Below the pieces are notes generated by a model, which saw only the letters and a list, made by a program, of their open reading frames with translations, was not told where the DNA came from and made no database searches. Position numbers and translations under genes: made by a program. From NCBI RefSeq assembly GCF_016765675.1, contig NZ_JAESWB010000233.1, forward strand, positions 62,001 to 126,000: a stretch of 64,000 nucleotides of DNA, read 5' to 3'. Origin of the DNA: Neobacillus paridis. Its GTDB lineage: Bacteria; Bacillota; Bacilli; Bacillales; Cytobacillaceae. Below are positions 42,434-50,870 of this stretch, piece by piece (within the stretch, counting starts at the first letter, position 1; the number at the start of each line of letters is the position of its first letter).

Positions 42434-42622
42434 GTTGATTGGAGTGGAAGGCGGCGACTCCTCGAAAATGCTAAGGCATTTCCTTCGTGCGTGGATAAAT
42501 TCACGGAAGCTCTTTCAGTGTTCTGCGGGAAAAGCGTGGCCAGGTGGGATCCCGCAGGAGCGAAGCGACGAGGAGGCTCACGGACCGCCAGCGGAAAGCG
42601 TCCGCCTGGAACGGAAATCAAC
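42434..42622. repeat. structured Bacillaceae-type dispersed repeat
   Basis: Ends are inverted: GTTGATT (42434-42440) ... AATCAAC (42616-42622), with GGCGG/CCGCC further in. The core GCGGGAAAAGCGTGGCCAGG and GCAGGAGCGAAGCGACGAGG is GC-rich and self-complementary (GCGGGA...TCCCGC). Similar units are, from memory, frequent between Bacillaceae genes. A stretch of about 60 bp (42463-42522) interrupts the usual unit. It fills the gap 42201-42890, which has no gene. Confidence 0.75.
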
Positions 42623-42890
42623 ACAATGTTTATGAAGTAAAAACTTAAAAAACTTTTAACAACCAATATTCTGTAGGTCTGTGTTTCTTTAAAATAGGAA
42701 TTTATGAAATTGATTCACGTACTAAAAAATCTTTTAATTTGAGAAATAATTTTTGTGAAAAAAAACTAGCGGAAAAAGAGTGCGGGTGAGAAACCTGTAT
42801 CAATAATCATATCATCGATTTGTAACGCTCTTCCTCTAAAAGTAACTATAAGTGATGTTGTAATAAGTTGTCCGTCAAATGATATTTTCA

Positions 42891-43136
42891 TTATATTCGT
42901 CTCACCCTCACCAACGGGTCTTTACGAATATGAACGATACATTCCTCGTTCGATGTATGGTAAACAATATTTCCAGGTTCTACTTTAAAAAACTCTTTAT
43001 TTACATTTTCTTCTGGAATGGATCTAATGGGTGCGACTTCATCAATAATTTTTTTATCCTCATCCTCATGATAATTAAGAATCGACACTAATACAAACTG
43101 ATTTGGGAATAATTCTCTAACTTCCTGCCACTTCAT
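42891..43136 (-). CDS. hypothetical 81-aa protein
   Basis: Starts MKWQEVRELFPNQFVLVSIL behind AAGAGATGAT. Acidic middle (NYHEDEDKKIIDEVAPIRSI), basic end (KDPLVRVRRI). Soluble alpha/beta composition. No family named; similar short proteins occur as orphan genes in Bacillaceae. Confidence 0.6.
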   Translation of the reverse strand: MKWQEVRELFPNQFVLVSILNYHEDEDKKIIDEVAPIRSIPEENVNKEFFKVEPGNIVYHTSNEECIVHIRKDPLVRVRRI

Positions 43137-43184
43137 ATATCATCTCTTCTTTTTCCCTTATTATAAGCTATTGCTAATTTCATA

Positions 43185-43475
43185 TCACTTTTTTTTTGTA
43201 GCCATTTCTAAAGTAGCATAAGCTCCTTTTATATAAAGTTCGGTCACATCTTTTCCCAATTTCTCTACAACCTTAGCCTTTCCATCCAGTACATCTTCTC
43301 CGTCTCCTCCGATTATTTCAGCAGGTTCCCTTGGGGTTGAAAATCCTCCGAGCAATTCAGGGCAGACAGTAACTGCTTTATTTTCCCCGATTAATTTCGC
43401 TAACCTATTATCTAAACTATGCGTACCGTTGTATCTTACCTTTAATCCCGCCAAACAAGAACTGAGTAAAATCAT
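43185..43475 (-). pseudogene. DUF523 protein, C-terminally truncated
   Basis: 96 codons from ATG 43475 (GGAGGGAG upstream). MILLSSCLAGLKVRYNGTHS and VCPELLGGFSTPREPAEI are the DUF523/YbbK N-terminal motifs; GKDVTELYIKGAYATLEMA follows. The usual AAILKERSPSCG second Cys motif and about 50 residues are missing: the frame ends in a poly-A run (ATKKK-stop). Possibly non-functional. Confidence 0.7.
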
Positions 43476-43573
43476 AACTCCCTCCGAAAATAGATCAAAT
43501 GTTAAATCTGACTGTACTAAACCGTAGTTGAAAAGCATTATACCTTGAATTTAGATAATCGTAAACTATCTGT

Positions 43574-45025
43574 CTAATCATTCCTTTTTTCGATTAAATC
43601 AGCAAGTTTTATTAAACCTTGTTCAAGCTGTTCTGCTGTCGCATATGAAAAGGAGAGGCGAAGGTGAGTAGAATCATTTTGATCATAGATATTTCCCGGA
43701 TTAATCAAAATCCCTTCTTTCAAACCCTTCTTAAACAATTTATTCATAGATACATCCATGTCTAATTTGAGCCAAATATAAAAACCACCTTTTGGAATAT
43801 TCCATGTTGCAATCTCTGAGAAATATTTTTCAAGAATTTGAAGAGTTAAATCCCTACGGATTTTCAACTCTTTTCTTATATGATGAAGATGTTCTTCATA
43901 CAAGCCGCTTGCAAGCCATTCTGCGACAGCATATTGTGATAATATGCTTGATCCATAATCAGTTTGCATCTTAATATCAGATAAACGATCTATTACTGGT
44001 TCTGGGCCGACAAGCCAGCCAATTCGTAAACCAGGCCCCAAAGTTTTGGACATGCTCCCCATATATAAAACAAGTCCTTGCTGGTCTGTGGCTTTTAGCG
44101 GTTTTGGTTCAGGCTGCTCAAACCATAAATCTCCATAAACATCATCTTCAATAATTGGAAGTCTTTCCTTACTGCAAACATCTAAAAGTTGTTTTCTTCT
44201 AGTCTTCGATATTGAAACGCCTGTTGGGTTGTGAAAAGAAGGAATGGTATAGAGCAATGCCCCATTATGTTGTCGTTTTAATCGCCCTAATAAATCTATT
44301 TTTATTCCTTCACTTTCCATCGGAATACCAAATAAATTCATCCCAGCGGACTGAAATAGATTAACAGATGTTAGATAAGATGGTGTTTCATGAAAAATAG
44401 TGGAACCTTTATGTAATAGCCCCAGAGAAATTAACTGTAATGCCTGAAGTCCGCCAGAAACAATTAATACGGATGCAGGTGTAACCGCAATTCCTTTTGT
44501 TTTTAAAAAGTTACAAATCTTTTCTCTTAAATAAAGATCTCCTTTTGGTTCCGTATAGCTAAGAGAAAGTGGTTGTTTTTTGTTTTGAAGAAAGACTTTT
44601 TTCATCTTTTCAGACGGTAAAAGTTCGGGTGCGAGTTCGCCTGTTCCAAGACGAATAATATCCGGTCTAGATTCGGCATTATTAATATCTTGTATGATAG
44701 ATTGGTTGGGTTGATATGTACCTGATTTTACATAATTTCTCCAATCGGGTGGTGGGGTAGAGGAAATGATGCTCCAGGTATTATTCATGACAACTGTACC
44801 TCTGCCAACTTTTGCTTGAATTAACCCATCTGCCACTAATTCATCAAGAGCTGTAACAATTGTACTTCGATTTACATTAAACTGCAGAGCTAATGTTCTT
44901 TGTGGAGGTATTTTTGTGCCTATTGTCCATTCCCCATTCATGATTTTCCGTTTCATATATGCGTAAATTTGTTGATGTAAGGGGAGCTGAGAAGAACGGT
45001 TTGGCACCCATTCAAGGTTAGACAT
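43574..45025 (-). CDS. MocR/PdxR-type GntR-aminotransferase regulator
   Basis: 483 aa. An N-terminal GntR winged helix (QIYAYMKRKIMNGEWTIGTK, PQRTLALQFNVNRSTIVTAL) joins a fold-type I aminotransferase domain with PLP-lysine motif YMGSMSKTLGPGLRIGW and the conserved PIIEDDVYGDLWF. MocR regulators sense amino acids or PLP chemistry. It is divergent from a LysE exporter, and paired operator repeats lie between them, so it probably controls that exporter. Confidence 0.92.
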   Translation of the reverse strand: MSNLEWVPNRSSQLPLHQQIYAYMKRKIMNGEWTIGTKIPPQRTLALQFNVNRSTIVTALDELVADGLIQAKVGRGTVVMNNTWSIISSTPPPDWRNYVKSGTYQPNQSIIQDINNAESRPDIIRLGTGELAPELLPSEKMKKVFLQNKKQPLSLSYTEPKGDLYLREKICNFLKTKGIAVTPASVLIVSGGLQALQLISLGLLHKGSTIFHETPSYLTSVNLFQSAGMNLFGIPMESEGIKIDLLGRLKRQHNGALLYTIPSFHNPTGVSISKTRRKQLLDVCSKERLPIIEDDVYGDLWFEQPEPKPLKATDQQGLVLYMGSMSKTLGPGLRIGWLVGPEPVIDRLSDIKMQTDYGSSILSQYAVAEWLASGLYEEHLHHIRKELKIRRDLTLQILEKYFSEIATWNIPKGGFYIWLKLDMDVSMNKLFKKGLKEGILINPGNIYDQNDSTHLRLSFSYATAEQLEQGLIKLADLIEKRND

Positions 45026-45059
45026 ATCTTAATGCACTCCTGTTTTTCTTTTATTATAA

Positions 45060-45094
45060 CAATTGGTTGGTTTAAAGCCCACCCAATTGGTTGG
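45060..45094. promoter_or_regulatory. MocR direct-repeat operator
   Basis: CAATTGGTTGG occurs twice, at 45060-45070 and 45084-45094, 24 bp apart in direct orientation. Paired direct repeats are typical of MocR dimers that bridge two half-sites. They lie in the divergent promoter. Confidence 0.8.
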
Positions 45095-45146
45095 AGACTT
45101 CACCGTATTCTTCCGATAAAATATTTTCAAAAAAGGAGGAAACATA

Positions 45147-45767
45147 ATGATTGAGGCATTTATTCATGGAACAGCATTAGCTTTCGGCTTAATTCTGCCA
45201 CTTGGGGTTCAAAATGTTTTTATTTTTAATCAAGGAGCTACACAAAAAAGATTCTTACGCGCAGCACCTGCTATTATTACAGCGTCTATTTGTGATACAA
45301 TTTTAATCCTTTTAGCGGTCACAGGTGTTTCAATCATTATTTTCCGTTTTGAATGGCTGACCAATTTAATATTTATTATTGGATTTTGCTTTCTAATCTA
45401 TATGGGCTGGTCTATTTTTAGAAGTGATGCTGAAAATGAAGGGAAACAGCAAAAGAATGTGCAATTAACTGCAAAACGACAGATTATATTTGCGACATCA
45501 GCTTCCTTTCTTAATCCCCATGCAATCATTGATACTATTGGAGTGATTGGCTTTAATTCATTGAGCTACAAAGGAAATGAGTTAGTTATCTTTGCATTAT
45601 CCTGTATTAGTGTTTCATGGATATGGTTTTTTGGTTTGGCGATTGCGGGAAGAATTCTTGGAAAAGTTGATACAACTGGTAAATTGATCAAACGATTTAA
45701 TCAAGTATCAGCGTTTATTATATGGGGAATAGCAGTTTATATCGGAATTAAGGTTATAGGTGATTAG
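45147..45767 (+). CDS. LysE/ArgO-family amino-acid exporter
   Basis: 206 aa with six membrane helices. N-terminal FGLILPLGVQNVFIFNQGAT holds the LysE PxGPxN-like motif; SASFLNPHAIIDTIGVIGFN is the second conserved loop. It exports basic or other amino acids. RBS AAAGGAGGAAAC. Regulated, by inference, by the divergent MocR protein. Confidence 0.92.
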   Translation: MIEAFIHGTALAFGLILPLGVQNVFIFNQGATQKRFLRAAPAIITASICDTILILLAVTGVSIIIFRFEWLTNLIFIIGFCFLIYMGWSIFRSDAENEGKQQKNVQLTAKRQIIFATSASFLNPHAIIDTIGVIGFNSLSYKGNELVIFALSCISVSWIWFFGLAIAGRILGKVDTTGKLIKRFNQVSAFIIWGIAVYIGIKVIGD

Positions 45768-46000
45768 AATAACATTCAAGTAAAAATGAAAATTCTTATT
45801 GAGGAAAAGAATTCCTTACAGGCAATGCCAGCAAATTGGATTTCATCCCCTCAAGATTAGTACAGGGCTAAATAGTTGTGTTCAGCTGTGATATAATGTA
45901 AATTTTATAGAATTGACAGTAAGTTTATAAAAAACATATTTATTCAACCGTAGGAGTTTCATCCAATCGAAGAGAGTATCAGGGAGTATGTCATATATTA

Positions 46001-46114
46001 ATGAAATTTAAAAAAATTGCAGGAAAGCCAAAACAAGTTGAAGTGATAAATGAACTGATGGCTTTATACGGAAAAAGGCCTGCCTTTATGGATGAATTGA
46101 GGGAAATAAAATAA
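46001..46114 (+). CDS. possible 37-aa ORF
   Basis: MKFKKIAGKPKQVEVINELM followed by ALYGKRPAFMDELREIK. The RBS is distant (GGGAG 14 nt upstream). It ends where the MATE remnant frame begins and may be the fragment of another gene. Confidence 0.25.
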   Translation: MKFKKIAGKPKQVEVINELMALYGKRPAFMDELREIK

Positions 46115-46581
46115 CAAAGTGCCTAACCTCTCCGCCAGACTGGTTCACTGCAAAGTATAGTATTGCAACTTTAATAGGGATGTTGGCACAAGCCGTAATG
46201 GTTATTTTTGAAGGGGTAATTATCGGAAATGGGTTGGGAACTCTTGGACTTGCGACGATCAGCGTTATCATGCCTTTGGAAATGCTAAACCTGGCATTAG
46301 GAGGATTTTTCGGAATTGGGGTTGCTAGTGTTGCCGCCATGAAGCTTGGGAAAAACGATACGGAGGGCGCAAAGGCAGTCTTTGCCCAGTGTTTCTGGTT
46401 CTGCGTCATTTCTGTAACAATACTGGCCGCCTTAGTGTTTTTCAACGCCGAAAGAGTTGCTTACCTTTTAGGTGCGACTCCGGATATTACGGCTAGTGTC
46501 GTTACATTCATTAAAATATTTATTTGTGGCTATCCGTTTTTAGTTACCGGCCAGTTGTTAGTCACCTTGACATTTTATTAA
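46115..46581 (+). pseudogene. N-terminal fragment of a MATE efflux transporter
   Basis: The frame reads FTAKYSIATLIGMLAQAVMV, VIIGNGLGTLGLATISVIMP, GGFFGIGVASVAAMKLGK, the first four helices of a MATE carrier, then stops (VTLTFY). About 150 of the usual 450 residues remain and no good start is seen. Confidence 0.75.
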
Positions 46582-46648
46582 TGGAATAACCAGTCCAAAG
46601 ATAGCCAAGTGCCCAATGCTGTGAGAGGAACCGACTCAGGGTTACCCA

Positions 46649-47753
46649 TCAAGAAGTCACACCTTTTTTCATTTTTAGAAAGGGGCGCATTAAATAACTT
46701 GCTACTTTTAATGGATTAATGGTTTTTGTCTGAAACAATTTTTCACCCCAGTATCCATGAAGTGATCGTATTATGCGATCTAATCCTTCATTGGATATTT
46801 GCTCCATAGCTCTTCTTAGTACGAGAGAATCTTCATAGCTCTGGCGAAGCGGTGCCATTAATTCCTCGTAATTTCCCATCCCACACAAATCATAGGCTGC
46901 ATAAACACCGCTTAATATCGAAGTATACTGGCCAAAGCCCATAAACGGCATCATCGTTCCGAAGCAATTGCCTATGTAAAAGGTATTTCCTATTCGTGGT
47001 TTCAAACAGATTTCAATAGGATAATGAGTAATTTGAAACTGATCAGTGATGGGCAGTTCCTGCTTTAGCTGAGAGCGAACCTTTTGGTAAAATAGCTTCC
47101 AGAGATCCCTGATATTGAGATCTGCGTTTTTCGGTAAGTCTGGAATGGCAAGGGAAATGCATGCTTCTTTTTCTGAATAGGGAATTAGGAAGCAATACCC
47201 GTATGGAGACAGGTCGTAATCGACCCAGGCCATAACTGTATATCGGTCAAACGAGCCTTCAACGGTGGCACCTTGTATAGATACGGAAAAATCTTCTCTA
47301 AAGTTTCTGGTCTCCTTTGCATAGGCTCCATCTCCAGTTGCTATGACCACATGAGTATATTCACTAAGTAATTGCTCATATGTTTTCTGGGAGTTGAAAT
47401 GAATTGTTGATTTCGTTTGCCGTTCTAACTGTGATTCAAAAGAATCCCGTTCTCTGCCGCGGACATTTGTGAACCCAAGATGTCCCTCGATTATCGCCTG
47501 TTCATTTTTAGAGAAAAGTTCCATTCTTTGAATGTTTGATGTCGGTTGGAGATATATTCCATACTCATCTGACAAGGAGGCAATGCAATCATGAACGGGC
47601 CGGGAAAAGATATCCAGCAAGACCTCGCCGTTGACAAATCTGTCCCCTACTTTGCTTCTTTTCTCAAATATTGTTGGGGTAATTCCGTTTTTTTTTAAGG
47701 GTTATTGCACACGCTAAACCGGAGAGTCCAGCCCCCATAATCGCAATTTCCAT
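46649..47753 (-). pseudogene. FAD-dependent oxidoreductase with a frameshift in a 9-A tract
   Basis: ATG 47753 (GGAGATGA upstream) starts MEIAIMGAGLSGLACAITLK, the FAD-binding GxGxxG. The frame breaks at nine A (plus-strand T 47688-47696). With eight A it would continue as NGITPTIFEKRSKVGDRFVN and into the 323-codon frame (LDIFSRPVHDCIAS...). The C-terminal part resembles geranylgeranyl-reductase/FixC-type flavoproteins (GNTFYIGNCFGTMMPFMGFG). Joined length is about 367 aa. Inactive, phase-variable, or a sequencing slip. Confidence 0.75.
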
Positions 47754-48101
47754 ATCAAATCATCTCCGAAATACTTCTTATAGTAGAAGGATTCCCTTGC
47801 GAGAAATAATAAATGTATCCATGTTTTTCAAAATAATTGGTTTCTTTATCTATTTTCATGCGAACAGTGTAGAGGAGAAATATACCCGGAATATTATAAA
47901 GGTGTACATGGCATAGAGTACAAATATCGGAAATCCTCTAATCAAAAAAGGCCGGGTGGTTTTTGTAAGATGTTCCCTTTTGAATTACGAAACTTAAAAA
48001 AAACATTGTCATTAGCAAATAAGAAAACAGGGTCATTTCACCTATAGAATGGCTCATGCTTTTTTCAGTTAAGCATTAAAAACAGAAACAAATTAAGAGC
48101 A
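47754..48101. other. gene-free stretch
   Basis: About 350 bp of AT-rich DNA between the broken oxidoreductase and the YoaP-like gene. Nothing recognisable was seen. Confidence 0.4.
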
Positions 48102-48863
48102 TTATTCAGATGCTAATAGTTTTGCTAGTAGTTTATCAAATTTGTTTGGACTGATTATTTCGTGTGTAATGAATTCTCCGTTATAAAACAAACCAAAAGT
48201 TGTCCAAATTGTTGGTGAATTTTGTGCTTCTTCTTTAGTAGTTATTCTAAAAGATTTAAAAGGGACACCCTTGTTTTCTGCTATTTTTCTTAGTTCTTCC
48301 AATATACCAACAGCAAATGGACACTGAACAGTGTAATAAATAGTTATGCCTTCATCATAAGAAAAAGTTTTTACCTGTTTTTTAAAAGATGGTGCAATTG
48401 CTTGTTTATTCCATGACAATGCCACTAATTCAAAATACGGTTCTGCTTGGTCTACTAACTCAAACCCCATATGTTCAAAGAAACGTTTATCACTTAAATA
48501 TGGATAATTTTTCTTGCCTACAATATGTACAATCCCATCCATACCACGATTGATTGCATCCTCTTTACAATAATTTAACAATTGCTTGGCATACCCATTA
48601 TTTTTGTATCTTCCTGAAACCCACAAACAGTTAATATACATATAATTCGATGCTTGAATAGGAATCCATGCCATTTCGGCAGGTAAGTATTCAACAAATA
48701 CTTTTGCACGTTCATCCAAGCGATAAAAAACTAATCCTTCATCCATTCGTTCTGAAAGCCATTGCTTCTTCTCGCTTACTGCATTTTCATATTGTTTTGC
48801 CCCCAATGCACAGCATATGTGTTCGGTTTCTATATTACTTTTTGTAATTTGAACAAATCCCAT
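48102..48863 (-). CDS. yoaP: GNAT acetyltransferase with YoaP domain
   Basis: 253 aa from ATG 48863 (AGGTGG upstream), the size of B. subtilis YoaP (about 251). The GNAT core has YINCLWVSGRYKNNGYAKQL (acetyl-CoA loop) and RFFEHMGFELVD. The C-terminal YoaP-like region (about 170-253) includes YYTVQCPFAVGILEELRKIA, with a thioredoxin-like Cys-Pro, and ITHEIISPNKFDKLL. Substrate unknown. Confidence 0.85.
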   Translation of the reverse strand: MGFVQITKSNIETEHICCALGAKQYENAVSEKKQWLSERMDEGLVFYRLDERAKVFVEYLPAEMAWIPIQASNYMYINCLWVSGRYKNNGYAKQLLNYCKEDAINRGMDGIVHIVGKKNYPYLSDKRFFEHMGFELVDQAEPYFELVALSWNKQAIAPSFKKQVKTFSYDEGITIYYTVQCPFAVGILEELRKIAENKGVPFKSFRITTKEEAQNSPTIWTTFGLFYNGEFITHEIISPNKFDKLLAKLLASE

Positions 48864-48905
48864 TTCTTCCACCTCCATATTTGATATTTTAGCATCCCAA
48901 TTCAC

Positions 48906-49361
48906 ACCTATTTTACCAAAAAGGGAAGCTTATTCCTCATTTAAAAATTAGGTTGCTATTTAAGTGGTTATTTTAGGTGCTAAATTGCTAAAAACATTGA
49001 TAAATCAATAAAAATAAGGTGCGAAAACGTTACGATTTCGTACCTTATTTGTATTGCTAATTTAATTTTTGTAATTTAAAAGAGAATGTCTTAAGAATTT
49101 TCTGTCGGCTTTTATGTTAATATATGATGGGGAGAATGATAGAATAATATAAATCAAATCTTGTGAACTACCCACCGGATTACATTCAGCAAAATGTATG
49201 TTATACAGCGTTGATTTTAATGAAATTGAATATCTTTAATAAAACATGGGAGCTTTAGTGATCAAGGGAGTTCTATTCAATATGAGATATTTGACCTTGA
49301 ATTTCATGCTAAAAGATTAAAGATATTATTTCAGTGAGAGACTAAAAGCAGGAGTGGTAAA
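48906..49361. other. gene-free stretch with one terminator
   Basis: No supported gene. Apart from the hairpin at 49012-49050 nothing was recognised; 49080-49360 is AT-rich with many stops. Confidence 0.4.
49012..49052. terminator. orphan bidirectional terminator
   Basis: AAATAAGGTGCGAAA (49012-49026) / TTTCGTACCTTATTT (49036-49050), one mismatch. No gene ends nearby on either strand. Confidence 0.75.
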
Positions 49362-49811
49362 ATGCTTAACTATCGTAAAGCTACTATTAATGATATTGAT
49401 GTAATGGTTGATTTAAGAAAAAAGCAGCTGATTGATGAAGGGATCGAACCCAATATCGATATTGATACGGATCTACATAGTTTCTTTATAAATAAATTAA
49501 ATGATCAGTCTTTGCATCAATGGCTTGTGGAAGATCAGGAAGAGGTTATTGCTTGCGGGGCGGTTATTTTTTATCAATTTCCACCTTCCTATTCGAATAA
49601 AAGCGGGAAAAAGGCTTATATAACGAATATGTATACGAAAAAAAGCTACCGGGGTCAAGGTATTGCAACCAGTTTGTTATCTAAATTAGTAGAAGAAGCA
49701 AAAAATGCCGGGATTACAAAAATATGGCTTGGTGCTTCAAAAATGGGCAGACCTGTTTATAAGAAGTTTGGCTTTAAAGAAACGGATGAATGGCTAGAGT
49801 TAGATGTTTAA
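49362..49811 (+). CDS. GNAT-family N-acetyltransferase
   Basis: 149 aa. MLNYRKATINDIDVMVDLRK is the usual GNAT start. The acetyl-CoA loop reads YITNMYTKKSYRGQGIATSL, with RGQGIA as the Q/RxxGxG/A motif, and KFGFKETDEWLEL closes the fold. Substrate unknown. The RBS (CAGGAGTGG) is good. Confidence 0.88.
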   Translation: MLNYRKATINDIDVMVDLRKKQLIDEGIEPNIDIDTDLHSFFINKLNDQSLHQWLVEDQEEVIACGAVIFYQFPPSYSNKSGKKAYITNMYTKKSYRGQGIATSLLSKLVEEAKNAGITKIWLGASKMGRPVYKKFGFKETDEWLELDV

Positions 49812-50086
49812 GGTGATCTGTGGTCATTTTAACAAGCATCTATGCGTCAAACTGTTATCATCTATTTAAAGGCTTATTTCTATGAGATATTCTACTTATA
49901 TGGTACCTGACCCCCGATGAAATGGTACATGTCATACAGTGGGAACAGCTTCTGATAACCTAGAGGTGTTAGGGGAAAATACCGAACATTTGGAAAACGA
50001 ATATGTTATGTTCCATTCCCTAATGCCGAAACTATGGTAAGAGTAATACAACAGGTAAATATACCAAAAAGTTGGGGGAAATAGTA

Positions 50087-50257
50087 ATGAATAATTTTAT
50101 TCCTGGATTAATCGCTCTTTTACCGTTAATTCTATTTGCATTTGTCTTAAGATGGATTCGCCTAATCAAAATAAACAGCGAAATTCAAGTTGATCAAAAT
50201 AAAAAGATTATATCCTTATTGGAGGAACTGAAAAATAACAAAGGCAGCGCCGGGTAG
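50087..50257 (+). CDS. small membrane protein with coiled tail
   Basis: 56 aa from ATG 50087 (GGGGGAAAT upstream). One membrane helix (FIPGLIALLPLILFAFVLRW), then a charged helix (QNKKIISLLEELKNNKG). Unknown function; similar short anchored helices are common in Bacillus. Confidence 0.5.
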   Translation: MNNFIPGLIALLPLILFAFVLRWIRLIKINSEIQVDQNKKIISLLEELKNNKGSAG

Positions 50258-50329
50258 TTCACGGACAGTGGGTGCAGCCGTTTCATATGGAGGCTTAATT
50301 TAAAAAAACATATTTGAGATGAAATGTAT

Positions 50330-50390
50330 AGGTGCCTTAACCTCCGATGTGGGAAAACTTTAATGCACTGGGGGCCAGGCACCTCTTTTC
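50330..50390 (+). terminator. long hairpin of the GGTGCC...GGCACC type
   Basis: AGGTGCC (50330-50336) / GGCACCT (50378-50384) with a 41-nt loop, then CTTTTC. It belongs to the same motif family as 5055 and 28830. Confidence 0.45.
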
Positions 50391-50396
50391 AGATAG

Positions 50397-50492
50397 AAAA
50401 ATTACAGATATCCGGCCTGAAATTGCAGAATAATAGAAAAATTGCAGATATAATTGAAAGACTGCCGATATCTGACCTCTAAAATGCAGAAG
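50397..50492. repeat. degenerate 19-23-bp direct repeats
   Basis: Copies of AAATTGCAGATAT-like units (ATTACAGATATCC, ATTGCAGAATAA, ATTGCAGATATAA, CTGCCGATATC, ATGCAGAAG) occur in tandem, overlapping the SDR remnant's 3' end. Confidence 0.55.
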
Positions 50493-50640
50493 TCCAGCCA
50501 GCGTCTGCTACTAATACTGTACCATTGACAAAGCTGGATTCATCGGAAGCTAAAAAGAGGGCCACTTGGGCAATTTCTTCCGATTCTCCTACTCTTGGCA
50601 TAACAGATTGCACAGCCTGTAGACGGCTCGCGCCGAATTT
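50479..50640 (-). pseudogene. 3' remnant of a short-chain dehydrogenase
   Basis: The frame ends [20 protein letters not shown], then [18 protein letters not shown]-stop, the classical SDR C-terminus (glycine-rich NG..(I/L)xVDGG region). About 50 codons remain. The sequence upstream, to 50870, is not SDR-like and holds no gene. Confidence 0.75.
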
Positions 50641-50834
50641 TTATCGATGAAGTAATCCGTATTGATTTCCATAATAGTGAAATCTCCTTAGCCCAATATC
50701 TTGACGGATTTCAAGAACAATACTTTCGTGAAGGGTAGGATAAACCAATTCATCATCCTTCAACTTCAATTATTCTTTTGTTGCTGTTTTTTTTGTTGTT
50801 ACAATATACCTATACCCGTAATTGTATTTTGTGA

Positions 50835-50840
50835 TATAAT
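50835..50840 (+). promoter_or_regulatory. -10 element before the CoADR gene
   Basis: TATAAT with TG two bases upstream. In the -35 region lies TATACCTATACCCGTA (50805-50820), which loosely recalls CsoR/CstR-type persulfide-sensor operators. The operator idea is speculative. Confidence 0.4.
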
Positions 50841-50870
50841 GCGCATATAAGCAACTAGGAGGGAAAACAT

